In this document: positions 20,601 to 27,644 of the stretch, piece by piece | Numbering within the stretch: position 1 is the stretch's first letter | Layout: every line of letters starts with the position of its first letter | Assembly: GCF_009797935.1 (NCBI RefSeq) | Contig: NZ_VOLC01000017.1 | Location: 92,109 to 156,108 of the forward strand | DNA: 64,000 nt | Direction: 5' to 3' | Origin: Lunatibacter salilacus | GTDB taxonomy: Bacteria > Bacteroidota > Bacteroidia > Cytophagales > Cyclobacteriaceae | The notes under the pieces: model-generated | Told to the model about the DNA's origin: nothing | What the model saw: only the letters and a program-made list of their open reading frames with translations | Database searches by the model: none | Translations under genes and position numbers: made by a program

Positions 20601-20939
20601 GTTATGTGACTCGATTTCCGGCATGCGCATGACCCGATCAGCCATTGCATCAGCTTCCTGTTCATACTTATCCCCAGGTTTATTGATTTTTAATTTTGGT
20701 TGTATCTTTTCGTCCCTTCCTGGAAGGATAGGAATCTTATTGAAGTTAAATGAGTTATGAACTGGTTTGGAAGGATTGTCGCCGGCCGAACCATCCACAT
20801 TTACATTATGGTAGGGCTTTTCAAAATGGACCGCCTCTTTGCGCTTCTGTTCCAAATCAACCTCCTGCTTGTTCCAGACGGCTGGAGAACTGCCATTGGA
20901 CTGTTTGGTGGGGGTGTTTTGAAGAACTGTTGAATGCAT
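14643..20939 (-). CDS. Giant eCIS-associated protein: two DUF4157 domains, helical middle, C-terminal HNH nuclease-like toxin
   Basis: A 2098-residue protein at the end of the injection operon. Residues 85-105 carry PGDKYEQEADAMADRVM and CIQRKCADCEEEE, typical of proteins preceding DUF4157. The first DUF4157 spans about 160-240 with HELTH at 230-234 (zinc-metallopeptidase-like HExxH). A long charged helical region follows to about 1250, then a hydrophobic YIPGIGLVVDATILADGI stretch resembling pre-toxin translocation segments. A second DUF4157 with HELTHVIQQ lies near 1605. The end has LDLEVDHVMDLQYGG then NLWPLNKKIN (about 2012-2035), an HNH/His-Me finger motif. DUF4157 proteins are known cargo-type partners of eCIS. 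Delivery as a nuclease effector is inferred; a tape-measure-like role is possible because no other gene fits that part. Confidence 0.8.
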   Translation of the reverse strand: MHSTVLQNTPTKQSNGSSPAVWNKQEVDLEQKRKEAVHFEKPYHNVNVDGSAGDNPSKPVHNSFNFNKIPILPGRDEKIQPKLKINKPGDKYEQEADAMADRVMRMPEIESHNFLSLKPLNCIQRKCADCEEEETVQRKEQNSGTVDSQSIAIQLSEARGQGHPLPSAIQRFMSRSIGTDFSNVRVHTNSSAADMTQKLNARAFTNGSDIFFNFGEYAPDSPEGRHLLAHELTHVVQQQNSLSLIQRKTLSENITATKNPHLLQNSSQRQTSTALNEFIAQLEERIQKDGLTPQLLASEIENGNYSPKNKFPREVRSFLYDLMKDSKQYKTAAKQLIVGAFALKTSSFRREMYEYIFNDISSKGKRFRKELIKQLIKQKRYNDWINILLNRIADLIVNPVDEFPGEYADLDKPSEFVTPVKDWDFQKLQNENEAFILGYELILEVDGILKNSLPLFVEASKKESVYKDNIINNLLNLIVHFRKNGEEDEPAQLKHYMAGEIEKLVNKAQSFDSSLDSQRSRLNSSLYARTISQRDLPTELVEIIKDNEDVKELRQVLNRTNLFKQGLDADNVVMQDLDQIIEDLRDNLQRIDTKLQSNRDDALKVWLKGGENEENNESQYEKAMAYGIVQILVNSISKKLKDDVLDKSLIDGIVNYQDYLDYLQIHAAFRVRRLALTMDWKELMNLVNPLLFANNKNELNLILVGEWVEQKLHDPLKTFQSRMTGGIELKTSYAGQYSAIEFSKLIMLMYDRELANWLTDLRNIDNISGYDSFILKGKSEVWEKIKPRQYIIKKFAYRFNDEKFVDNSKRYPFQQLIYGHERTAQFDKEDMANNGRLFLANQDDSYHKVNVLRRPELWTIPDPRKEWIEQDIKEFYRKRGVLYAVERERNKNKKEFSIITTLRDRHRGSWLEEFEKKIQEETKETFNFALSEDRFNWIRRIQNQRLEPVNKISRIATRNYEAISDDLNEAFSDLFTFRRDIVLSNDNDIKAYETSKLIFELGSNFPKALLKALEIDFKRRNIIIGKYLPLLEAALRIANNNQLDFQRFSEEITQIKSVVEAFHKVLKELQVNFGFEGKIGNPPLLKTLKGIKLLEPGNPFFFKEQVFELVEVMTDFKYHPPFGYHWRDPFSDSIPNTYLPIIMIGGVDHGESENPIELFKLLIDGKEEIISYDKKNGDTIKFLNNMTLKLDFLAAGNYMKWLSKNIVSVVEKMQYIPGIGLVVDATILADGITEALKGADDLVHVLLDYPREYFFKLKTEIQELAKPEEMILFLFLGGKGIKQDINKQETPKEKRKSQSRKTGPFGRIVDLAGSIFGAGKRLFDSLSNMRERVSTRFSIIRNWILGHPTLIHWVQKIINKIQGFGEPRSSQDDLNLLDSEKREFANSLSETLNEFSPVSLPKEIIDMSQVVQLTLNIVLNMAMRSKKLQVAHEAIKLLDADDYLASLIWSWMSSKGIDPNILWKSEVVEKLQEALNDVQGEIWDQLKSKIKEYAGEDILEEIGFSGVEIESDEGDEVQPYLTRIPLETAILKGFDQVHSGEPLNKKTRIDAEERFGQDFGHVRFHKDQKANQITESLGAAALTSGSHIYFASNHDPNSNGSKNILFHELTHVIQQTGNRPIRQAHPQQPVPGKPHTGLNLDPSLEQEAGQGEKLANKLSPNEFSELEQTHSDGLQPAGLSSNTFARLLEELTSFESLSDEKERTEKEAILQAKNPKFLTPPYKSAAAIWGNLAIWLTDNYDYSNPKFPGYMAGLKVPVKNSIKGINLNEILVLAGRSLKKKPKSKTYQLDVKTFVRLLEGFLLAKTGIGIKIDWRGKWDPKNARRPPPRFSITYYRLLLPLVTSDSIWNEILNLLKNHSIFRRIRNRPRDNELKNRIKGYLFTLKWGEEPFKSNKFELKEKIVKGILAYKLPELHTGLQDDPIPILWYKERKDYRDPIVYKGKNWPMALSRLPNSDDSFHPGVDMNKYWNKNFVRKEPLKYTGEPKTASRRNSDKFREEFAKAGNRLSDLDLEVDHVMDLQYGGEDVFTNLWPLNKKINALGRKWSSKIDGEFVLPFALDKQDTEVKYASMKHLARFGRNFYKVVGFSKEGPNPDYKT

Positions 20940-20971
20940 ATAAAAGTGACTACTTCCCCATTTTGGTTTTC

Positions 20972-21262
20972 CTATCCTGCATGCGTTTCGGTAGATTGGC
21001 TCTTCAGGTCCTTGACCAGGGCAGTGTATTTTTTGATTTCGGCCTCGTATTCCTTTGATACCCTGGCTTTGGCTTCTTTAAGGGCCTTGATTTTTGATTC
21101 ATAGGATGCCAGGGCCTCCTTTTGTGCTTCCTGAATATTGCCTTCAAATTTTGACTTATAGGTCTCCTGAAGTTCTTGAAGGTTTTTCAAAACCTCTTCA
21201 TCCAATTCCAAGTCCCGTCTGAGAATGGGGAGGTCTTTCTTGCTTATCTTTACTTTTGCCAT
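20972..21262 (-). CDS. Small coiled-coil protein of the eCIS operon
   Basis: A 96-residue, very Lys/Glu/Ala-rich protein predicted to be almost wholly alpha-helical (heptad-like LRRDLELDEEVLKNLQELQ). It has no signal peptide or membrane helix. It sits between the beta-helix protein (22 bp) and the giant DUF4157 protein (32 bp), so it could be a chaperone or loading adaptor for the latter or a small structural part. No family was recognised. Confidence 0.6.
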   Translation of the reverse strand: MAKVKISKKDLPILRRDLELDEEVLKNLQELQETYKSKFEGNIQEAQKEALASYESKIKALKEAKARVSKEYEAEIKKYTALVKDLKSQSTETHAG

Positions 21263-21284
21263 GACGGAGAATTTTTATGTTTGA

Positions 21285-24200
21285 TTAAAATTGGAGGGTA
21301 TTGATTATTTGTTGGTTTATGCCAGCCCCAGTAATGGGGTCGCTGACTACATTGCTGTTTGCCATGACAAATCCGCCATAGCCAAGTGAGACAGCACTGT
21401 CCGATACAGCACAACTTACAAAGTTGTTGGAGAAAATACTCAAGCTCAGGTGTATCTGTACTATAGGGCCGTTAAGTGTTGTCTCAAAATGATTTTGACT
21501 GATGACTGCCTTGCTGTCCAGTCCCCAGAATCTCGAAAAATTACCAAATACAACGCTTGTGTAATTTCCAATTTCCAATGCTAGGGTGTTTGACCCCTTG
21601 ATGATATTGTTGGAAATTTGGATATCCTCATTTAGCGGAATGTTGGGAGAATTCGCTGGGTAAAAACGAATGGGCACATGGATGATAGCATGATTTGACC
21701 TTCTTTGGTCTATGCCCCAATTATCGGTAAACTGATTATCCACAATCTGGATTTCGTTGATTTGTTCAGCATAAAATGCCCCATAGCCGAAGACGTTTGC
21801 GCCTTCTGTCATGACCCTTGCGTTATTGAGGATACGGTTTCCAATAATCTGCGTCTTGCTGGTACTGCTAAGTACTATGGCTGCATGACTCCACCAGGGT
21901 TCATGGTCACCAGGCAATGGAGTGAAACAATCATGGATATGGTTTCCAGCAATGCGAAGATTGTTAACAGATTGCACATGCCTTTGCACTGCAATCCCAT
22001 TTAGGGTCATATTGGCGATTTCATTGCCTTCTATCACCATTCCATTGATAGTGGAGGCAATTTCAATTCCATTTTTCACTCCACCAATGATGGTATTCCT
22101 GATGATGTCTATCTCATGTAGTTCCTTGTCCATCAGGTCATTGTGTATAATAATAAAAATTCCACCATTTGGCAATAATCCTTGTTGGATGTCCAAATAA
22201 GCGTGGATGGTATTATTTACGATGGAACAACCACGGGTCATAATCTGTATACCCCATGAACTATCGGAGTGCTGGTTTTCGATCCCAATGGTATTTACTA
22301 CATTATCCAAAACCTCACATTGGGGCATGCCTACTATTATTCCAGATCCTACTACAGTTATCGAGTTGCGTTGAATGATTCGCTGTATCCTCCTTTGCCG
22401 TTCTAATTGTCTCAACTCTTCTGGAGGTGTGTTGCCCATGATAGCAATCCCTGCTCTCTTGCCTCCTGTAATGGAATTGTCCATCAACGTCAAATCCATT
22501 AGGATTAGAGCCGGACCAGATAGATGTATACCGACCTCGCCAGCGTAGATGGTATTATTATCAATTTGAATGTTTTGCATTAAATGAAACTCTCTGTTAC
22601 CAATTGTTGCTATTCCTGTCTGTTGGGAGGTAATTCTATTGTTGGTGATGGTGAGGCCATTACCAATTTTTCCAAGAAACACAATTCCTTGTTGCCCTGA
22701 CACCATAAGGTTGTTGTCTATTGAAGCGCTATTAAATAAGTCCATCTCAATCCCCTCTGATTTAGCTAAAATCAGGTTCTTGTCTATGCTACATTCGATA
22801 GCTGCATGGGTTAGGATCCCGGACTGACCCAAGAGAATATTGTCGGTAATGTTGACATCAACTACTGTTCCTACAAGCTTAATAATATGTCCCAGTGACC
22901 TTTCCAACCCATCCAATGCTCCAAATGCATCTGCTCCAACCGAACTTGCTTTGACTATTCTTGAGCTAAGCTCGTGAGCCGATACCCTCAGATAAGATTC
23001 CAAATTGACCACAGCCACAGTGTTTCCTGTACTTACATCATCAAAGGATAAATCATCTTCCTGATCCTCTACGTCTACCTCTTCTATAGCATAGAGACCG
23101 CTGTCTATTGCTACTTTAAATAGTGATTTTGGAAAGAACGGCTTGCCCAATAAACCCTTATTGAATCCCAACAACAGGTTTTCAATACAATCAACTCCTA
23201 CCATTACAGGATTTTCTGCTTGGAAAATGCCGTTTTCAAGCACAAAAGCAATGTTTTGTGCCATTCTGGCATTCATGTGCAAGTTAAGATCCTGTTCCGC
23301 TGTACTGTCGTACCTTATGCCAATCCTGCCCAGAATCAAGTTGTCATACAGATTTGTATTGATGGTAAGCCCCTGAAAGGTGACAACGCCGTTGGGCTCC
23401 TTCGTTCCTGCGCCAATCAAAAGGCAATCGTGCAGGGTGAAGAAAAGACAGTTTACCACATCAACCACTTTCCCACCATCCCCAGAAGTAGAAATGCACC
23501 ACAAATCATGGATATCAATGTCCCAGGATCCGCTGACCTGAAAAACTATGCTGTTTTCTGGACTACTTGCTTTATTGATGATGACTGGCTTGCCTTCGCA
23601 GCCTTTTATAGTGATGTCCCTACCGGTTACAGTTATAGGTTGGTCAATTACATATACCCCCGGTTTGATGCAGACGGTTCCAGGGCCTCCATTCAGGGAG
23701 TCAACGGCTAATTGTATATCCTGAAATTCTTCGTCTTCTCCTACAGTGACGGTGCAGCAGCCCCCACCCATTCTTGTTGGTGGGAGCTCCGTCAATGGTG
23801 GAAACTCAGGCCTACAGTCTTCTATTTCAACGCCACCGCCTACAAGCCCTGTCACCATCCCCAGGCGGCAATAATGATGCTTCACTCCCATGGGCGCTTC
23901 CTTGTCCAGGATTTCTATTTCCCCCGTCAGGGTCCTGGCAGAAAAACACCAGTAGTCGCCCGTTTTGAACTCTGTTCCTGAAAACTCAATTTCGATACCA
24001 TCTTCCAGTTGGTAGCTGGCGCCAGTCACTATATCCGTCAATTCGTCTGGGCGTTGGTTGCTCGTGTCCCATCGTCTGATTTTTGGCAATGGCCTGTCCC
24101 TATGCAAAGTGACATTGGTATCAAGGGTAAGTAAATTTCCCTCCACCTTTAATACTTGGGCGAATGTTCCACGGCTGTCATCACTAAGGTCGGCAAAGTC

Positions 24201-25280
24201 CTCGGACACTTCTATCCAATCCAGTTCCTTGATTTTGAGTATGGCATCTTTGCCGTTTTGACCGAGGCTGATTTTATTATAGTTTACTCCACCGCCATCA
24301 TGGAAAAAATCCTGAATGGGATAGGCATAAGAGGCATTGTCGCGGGACCATTTAAAAGAAGGAATACCACTTGCACTTGGGTCATGAATCTCAACCCGAT
24401 AAAGGCGGTTTTCCAAGCCTAAAAAGCCGCCGCTTTCGCCTAGTTGACAAGGGTTGGCAGGTGCCACTACGTCAACAGGTCTTGTGGTAAGCCTACCATT
24501 TGGCGCCTTCGCCAAGCTGTTCCACTGATCTATTTGGTCACCACAACCTATATTGCCTACATTGGCAAGCAACTTGACCTGAGCCATGATTTTGGAGCGC
24601 GTATCAGTATCTGGGCCGGCAAGTGCCACTTCCCTAAGTTCCGGGTCTTCAATAACAGTAACATGCCTTTCCCAGACGTCCAAATAAAACAGATCGGTTT
24701 GACCAGCAATAGGCGTGTAGGTGCCTGAACCCGGATAGTCCGGTTGCTGTGAATAAAGCAGTAAAAGTCTTAATTTAGGATGGTTGTCACTTGCAAAGGA
24801 GGAAACATTTTGGCTAAGTGTAATTGTACCTGCTCCTATTGCTGTCACTCGTGCAATGATTCCTTCCGGTTGTTCATCGGATAGCAACTGTACCCAGTGG
24901 TCAATGGCCAGGCTTACACCGTCTATTTTGGTGTCATCCACTGAAATTTCTGAAGGCGATGGAAAACCTCTAACTGGCAACTTGGAACCTGGGGTAGTCT
25001 CGCAAAGCAACCCACCTACGTAGAACCGGCCTGCTGCTATCAAAAGGTCCTCCGGCAACAAGCCTCCCCCAGGGTGCAGTATTTCGAAACCACTGTTATG
25101 GATTGGAGCACCACATTCACCAATTGCATCTATGGTCCTAATACCACGCTGATGGGCGATGATGGAAATAAGCTCGTTCCAATCGGAATCCAGTTGCACA
25201 CGCCCTTGTTGCTTTAGCAGGCCGCTATAATGTTTTCTTTTGGCTTTGATACCAGTGATGCGACTAAAGTCTCCTTTCAT
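21285..25280 (-). CDS. DUF6519-like / right-handed beta-helix protein, possible eCIS tail fibre or surface protein
   Basis: A 1331-residue protein beginning MKGDFSRITGIKAKRKHYSG then LLKQQGRVQLDSDWNE, the signature I recall for the DUF6519 family found beside contractile injection genes. Residues 1-500 are the conserved domain. From about 515 to the end there are repeated short strands with N-x-I/V patterns (IVNNTIHAY, IIGNRILNNA, IEGNEIANM), a parallel beta-helix like pectate lyase or phage tail spikes. No signal peptide is present, as expected for an injection-system component. A receptor-binding or fibre role is inferred from fold and position, directly after the tail-protein-I-like gene (102 bp gap, the largest in the operon). 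Confidence 0.75.
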   Translation of the reverse strand: MKGDFSRITGIKAKRKHYSGLLKQQGRVQLDSDWNELISIIAHQRGIRTIDAIGECGAPIHNSGFEILHPGGGLLPEDLLIAAGRFYVGGLLCETTPGSKLPVRGFPSPSEISVDDTKIDGVSLAIDHWVQLLSDEQPEGIIARVTAIGAGTITLSQNVSSFASDNHPKLRLLLLYSQQPDYPGSGTYTPIAGQTDLFYLDVWERHVTVIEDPELREVALAGPDTDTRSKIMAQVKLLANVGNIGCGDQIDQWNSLAKAPNGRLTTRPVDVVAPANPCQLGESGGFLGLENRLYRVEIHDPSASGIPSFKWSRDNASYAYPIQDFFHDGGGVNYNKISLGQNGKDAILKIKELDWIEVSEDFADLSDDSRGTFAQVLKVEGNLLTLDTNVTLHRDRPLPKIRRWDTSNQRPDELTDIVTGASYQLEDGIEIEFSGTEFKTGDYWCFSARTLTGEIEILDKEAPMGVKHHYCRLGMVTGLVGGGVEIEDCRPEFPPLTELPPTRMGGGCCTVTVGEDEEFQDIQLAVDSLNGGPGTVCIKPGVYVIDQPITVTGRDITIKGCEGKPVIINKASSPENSIVFQVSGSWDIDIHDLWCISTSGDGGKVVDVVNCLFFTLHDCLLIGAGTKEPNGVVTFQGLTINTNLYDNLILGRIGIRYDSTAEQDLNLHMNARMAQNIAFVLENGIFQAENPVMVGVDCIENLLLGFNKGLLGKPFFPKSLFKVAIDSGLYAIEEVDVEDQEDDLSFDDVSTGNTVAVVNLESYLRVSAHELSSRIVKASSVGADAFGALDGLERSLGHIIKLVGTVVDVNITDNILLGQSGILTHAAIECSIDKNLILAKSEGIEMDLFNSASIDNNLMVSGQQGIVFLGKIGNGLTITNNRITSQQTGIATIGNREFHLMQNIQIDNNTIYAGEVGIHLSGPALILMDLTLMDNSITGGKRAGIAIMGNTPPEELRQLERQRRIQRIIQRNSITVVGSGIIVGMPQCEVLDNVVNTIGIENQHSDSSWGIQIMTRGCSIVNNTIHAYLDIQQGLLPNGGIFIIIHNDLMDKELHEIDIIRNTIIGGVKNGIEIASTINGMVIEGNEIANMTLNGIAVQRHVQSVNNLRIAGNHIHDCFTPLPGDHEPWWSHAAIVLSSTSKTQIIGNRILNNARVMTEGANVFGYGAFYAEQINEIQIVDNQFTDNWGIDQRRSNHAIIHVPIRFYPANSPNIPLNEDIQISNNIIKGSNTLALEIGNYTSVVFGNFSRFWGLDSKAVISQNHFETTLNGPIVQIHLSLSIFSNNFVSCAVSDSAVSLGYGGFVMANSNVVSDPITGAGINQQIINTLQF

Positions 25281-25382
25281 AGTGGTTTCGATTTATGCAT
25301 TTGCAAGGGCGTTTCAGTTGTTTTTGAGTGGCAATGGTAAAATGATATAAAAGTTCAGTATGGCTATTCGATTGGAGGAATT

Positions 25383-27635
25383 TCAGGTCACGAAAATGAC
25401 GCCAGCCTCCAACCCTAAGCGGAGGTATTCTTCCAGGACGATTTCCAGATTTGCCAGTCGTTGTGGTTGTTGGAGATAGTTGAAAACACCCATTTCTGCT
25501 GCATTATCTGCCCCAGTGGTGATGCCTTCTGGGGTAGCGTTTGCCAACTGGCTATAGGCATGGTGGCCATATTCCTTGGAATTATAAGTTGGCAACAGCC
25601 AGTTGAGCACACGGTTTTGGATGGCGAGTTCCTCGGATAAAGTCGTTGGCCCAAGTTCCTTCCTTTCCTTTATCTGTTCCTGTATTTCTAATTCTGGTTG
25701 GCAGCGGAAACGCCGTGGTGTTTGAGACCCTAAGGGCACATAACTGAACCGCACACATCCCTTTTGGCGCCGTGCAATATCCAGGCTCTCGTTGAAGATG
25801 CAGTTTCCGGCATCAAGGGACTCAGATTCTACCATTCCGAAGACGGTACAATTTTGTAGACCCAGATGACCCTCCGGAACGGATAGGGCCGTTCCAGCAT
25901 TATTATCAACAATGGATTCTTCTAAATTCACCAGTGCCCCTATGGATGCTACATTAATGGCACCACAGATGGACTGACCGATAGAAAACTCCAAAATGCC
26001 TGTTTGTGGAGCTATTTCCGCCCCTCCCTTGGTTGGTACCAGCGTACTATGCCGTATACTACAGGTTTTCAGGTTACCATTATTTACTGACAGCTTGCCA
26101 TCCAGCAGTATTCCATTTATAAAAAAACTCCCCCCACTTAATGATGTTGCCGGTGCTGTGCCATCTATTTCGAGGTTCCTGATGATGGTTGGCCTGAGGT
26201 CTTCCGGATTGAAGGTTCCCGGTATCCTGGTAGGCACTCCTTCCAAATCCACTACCGGCCAGTCCGCAGCAATAATGCATAGCTGTTTGCCTTCGGCTAT
26301 GAGTAGGGAAGTCAGCCCAACGGTCTCCTGGTAGGAGCGGTTGTCCATAATGGTAATCAGTCCACTGCGAATAGTACTGTCCAAACTATTCCAGTCGTCT
26401 ATGGCTTCTTGGAGTGTTTCGTAAATTGGCTCCGATTGTACGCTATTTTTGTCCTTGCTTATTCCAACATGCCAATCGAAATCGGTATCTTTTACCTCAT
26501 CGATTGAAAGTTTCCGATCGTAGGGGCCACCTCCTATGTCTCCACTGAAGCCATAGCTAAAATTGCCCAACAAATGCGCACCACCGATCGGGTTTGATAA
26601 AACAATTCTACCCAGCACAGGATCAACTGCCGCGGAAATTGGTCTGACCACATCCTGATATCCTGTGCCCGGCACGTAGACCTGGTAGGTTTTGGACATA
26701 GGAGGAACCCTCCAATCGGATAGGTTACAAATGGCAATTTCTTCTGTTGGGATGGCTGAAGGTGGGCTTCCGGTCGATTGGGTGAATAATTGAAAAACGG
26801 TCGGGTAGGTTGGTTCAAAGAACTGATAAATCGGCGATCTTCCTTTAGAAATTGCTTCTCTTGCCGTCTCCAGTTCATCATGTAATATGCGGCGTCTCAG
26901 CAATCCGGGTACATTCACCTCTTCAGCTAGATGAACAATATTGTTTTCTGTCTGGGGATTGTTGAAAAGGTGGGTGTCTATTCCCAAGGGGCTAAAAGTA
27001 TAAGCTTCGTCTGGTATGCCCGCTTGGGGACCAACTTTTTTTGCATCGACCATCCTCAATTGATATGATTGCAAACGCCACAGGTAAATGCCAATGTTTT
27101 GGATTTTGTATTTGCCCATGCCAACTGATATGCGCCCCACTTCCACAGAATGGCTCTGTTGATCAAAAGCGGTGTTGATGAGGTCAAGCCGGTTCATCCC
27201 GCGAAGGTCGGGGGTTGCCGTGCAATGTAACCTTAGGTGGTTGAGGTTTTGGGTCGCTGACAGCAATTGGAAAAATTCCACTGCCTTTGAGCGCCAGCCG
27301 GTAACATCCAAGGCCAATTGCTCCAAAACGGGCAGGGTTCCCTTTCTTCTCCTGTAGGCCAATGTATTTGCCACGTAAGCCCGTCTACTAAATGAAGCAC
27401 CGGCAATTTCATGTATGTTTTTGACACCCAACAGGTCGCCGATATAGGGAACAACCCATTCCTCGCAGGTTTCAATAAACCAGTTTTCGTACTGTTGGCT
27501 GATATGGTCCTCAACAATACCCCCTTCCCTTGCCAGGATTTCGATAAAAGCCTGCAATGGAAGACCCTGCTCATCGTCCAGAGTCCGGTAATAAGCAGGG
27601 AGCAGGTCGTAAAGGAAATTGGTATCGATTTTCAT
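25383..27635 (-). CDS. Phage tail protein I-like baseplate/tail protein of eCIS
   Basis: A 750-residue protein whose N-terminus (LYDLLPAYYRTLDDEQGLPLQ..., then WVVPYIGDLLGV and RRAYVANTLAYRRRKGT) matches the tail protein I (gpI-like) family that sits at the rim of contractile baseplates. The C-terminal half is strand-rich with repeated short hydrophobic steps, possibly a small beta-helix. It follows the second baseplate-J-type gene with a 9 bp gap, matching the order in Afp/PVC-type clusters (J proteins, then tail protein). It probably links wedge and fibre. Confidence 0.75.
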   Translation of the reverse strand: MKIDTNFLYDLLPAYYRTLDDEQGLPLQAFIEILAREGGIVEDHISQQYENWFIETCEEWVVPYIGDLLGVKNIHEIAGASFSRRAYVANTLAYRRRKGTLPVLEQLALDVTGWRSKAVEFFQLLSATQNLNHLRLHCTATPDLRGMNRLDLINTAFDQQSHSVEVGRISVGMGKYKIQNIGIYLWRLQSYQLRMVDAKKVGPQAGIPDEAYTFSPLGIDTHLFNNPQTENNIVHLAEEVNVPGLLRRRILHDELETAREAISKGRSPIYQFFEPTYPTVFQLFTQSTGSPPSAIPTEEIAICNLSDWRVPPMSKTYQVYVPGTGYQDVVRPISAAVDPVLGRIVLSNPIGGAHLLGNFSYGFSGDIGGGPYDRKLSIDEVKDTDFDWHVGISKDKNSVQSEPIYETLQEAIDDWNSLDSTIRSGLITIMDNRSYQETVGLTSLLIAEGKQLCIIAADWPVVDLEGVPTRIPGTFNPEDLRPTIIRNLEIDGTAPATSLSGGSFFINGILLDGKLSVNNGNLKTCSIRHSTLVPTKGGAEIAPQTGILEFSIGQSICGAINVASIGALVNLEESIVDNNAGTALSVPEGHLGLQNCTVFGMVESESLDAGNCIFNESLDIARRQKGCVRFSYVPLGSQTPRRFRCQPELEIQEQIKERKELGPTTLSEELAIQNRVLNWLLPTYNSKEYGHHAYSQLANATPEGITTGADNAAEMGVFNYLQQPQRLANLEIVLEEYLRLGLEAGVIFVT

Positions 27636-27644
27636 GGAAAGTAC

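Noticed and set aside
23220..23711. A 163-codon plus-strand frame inside the beta-helix gene
   Set aside because: Antisense shadow of a well-supported 1331-residue gene.
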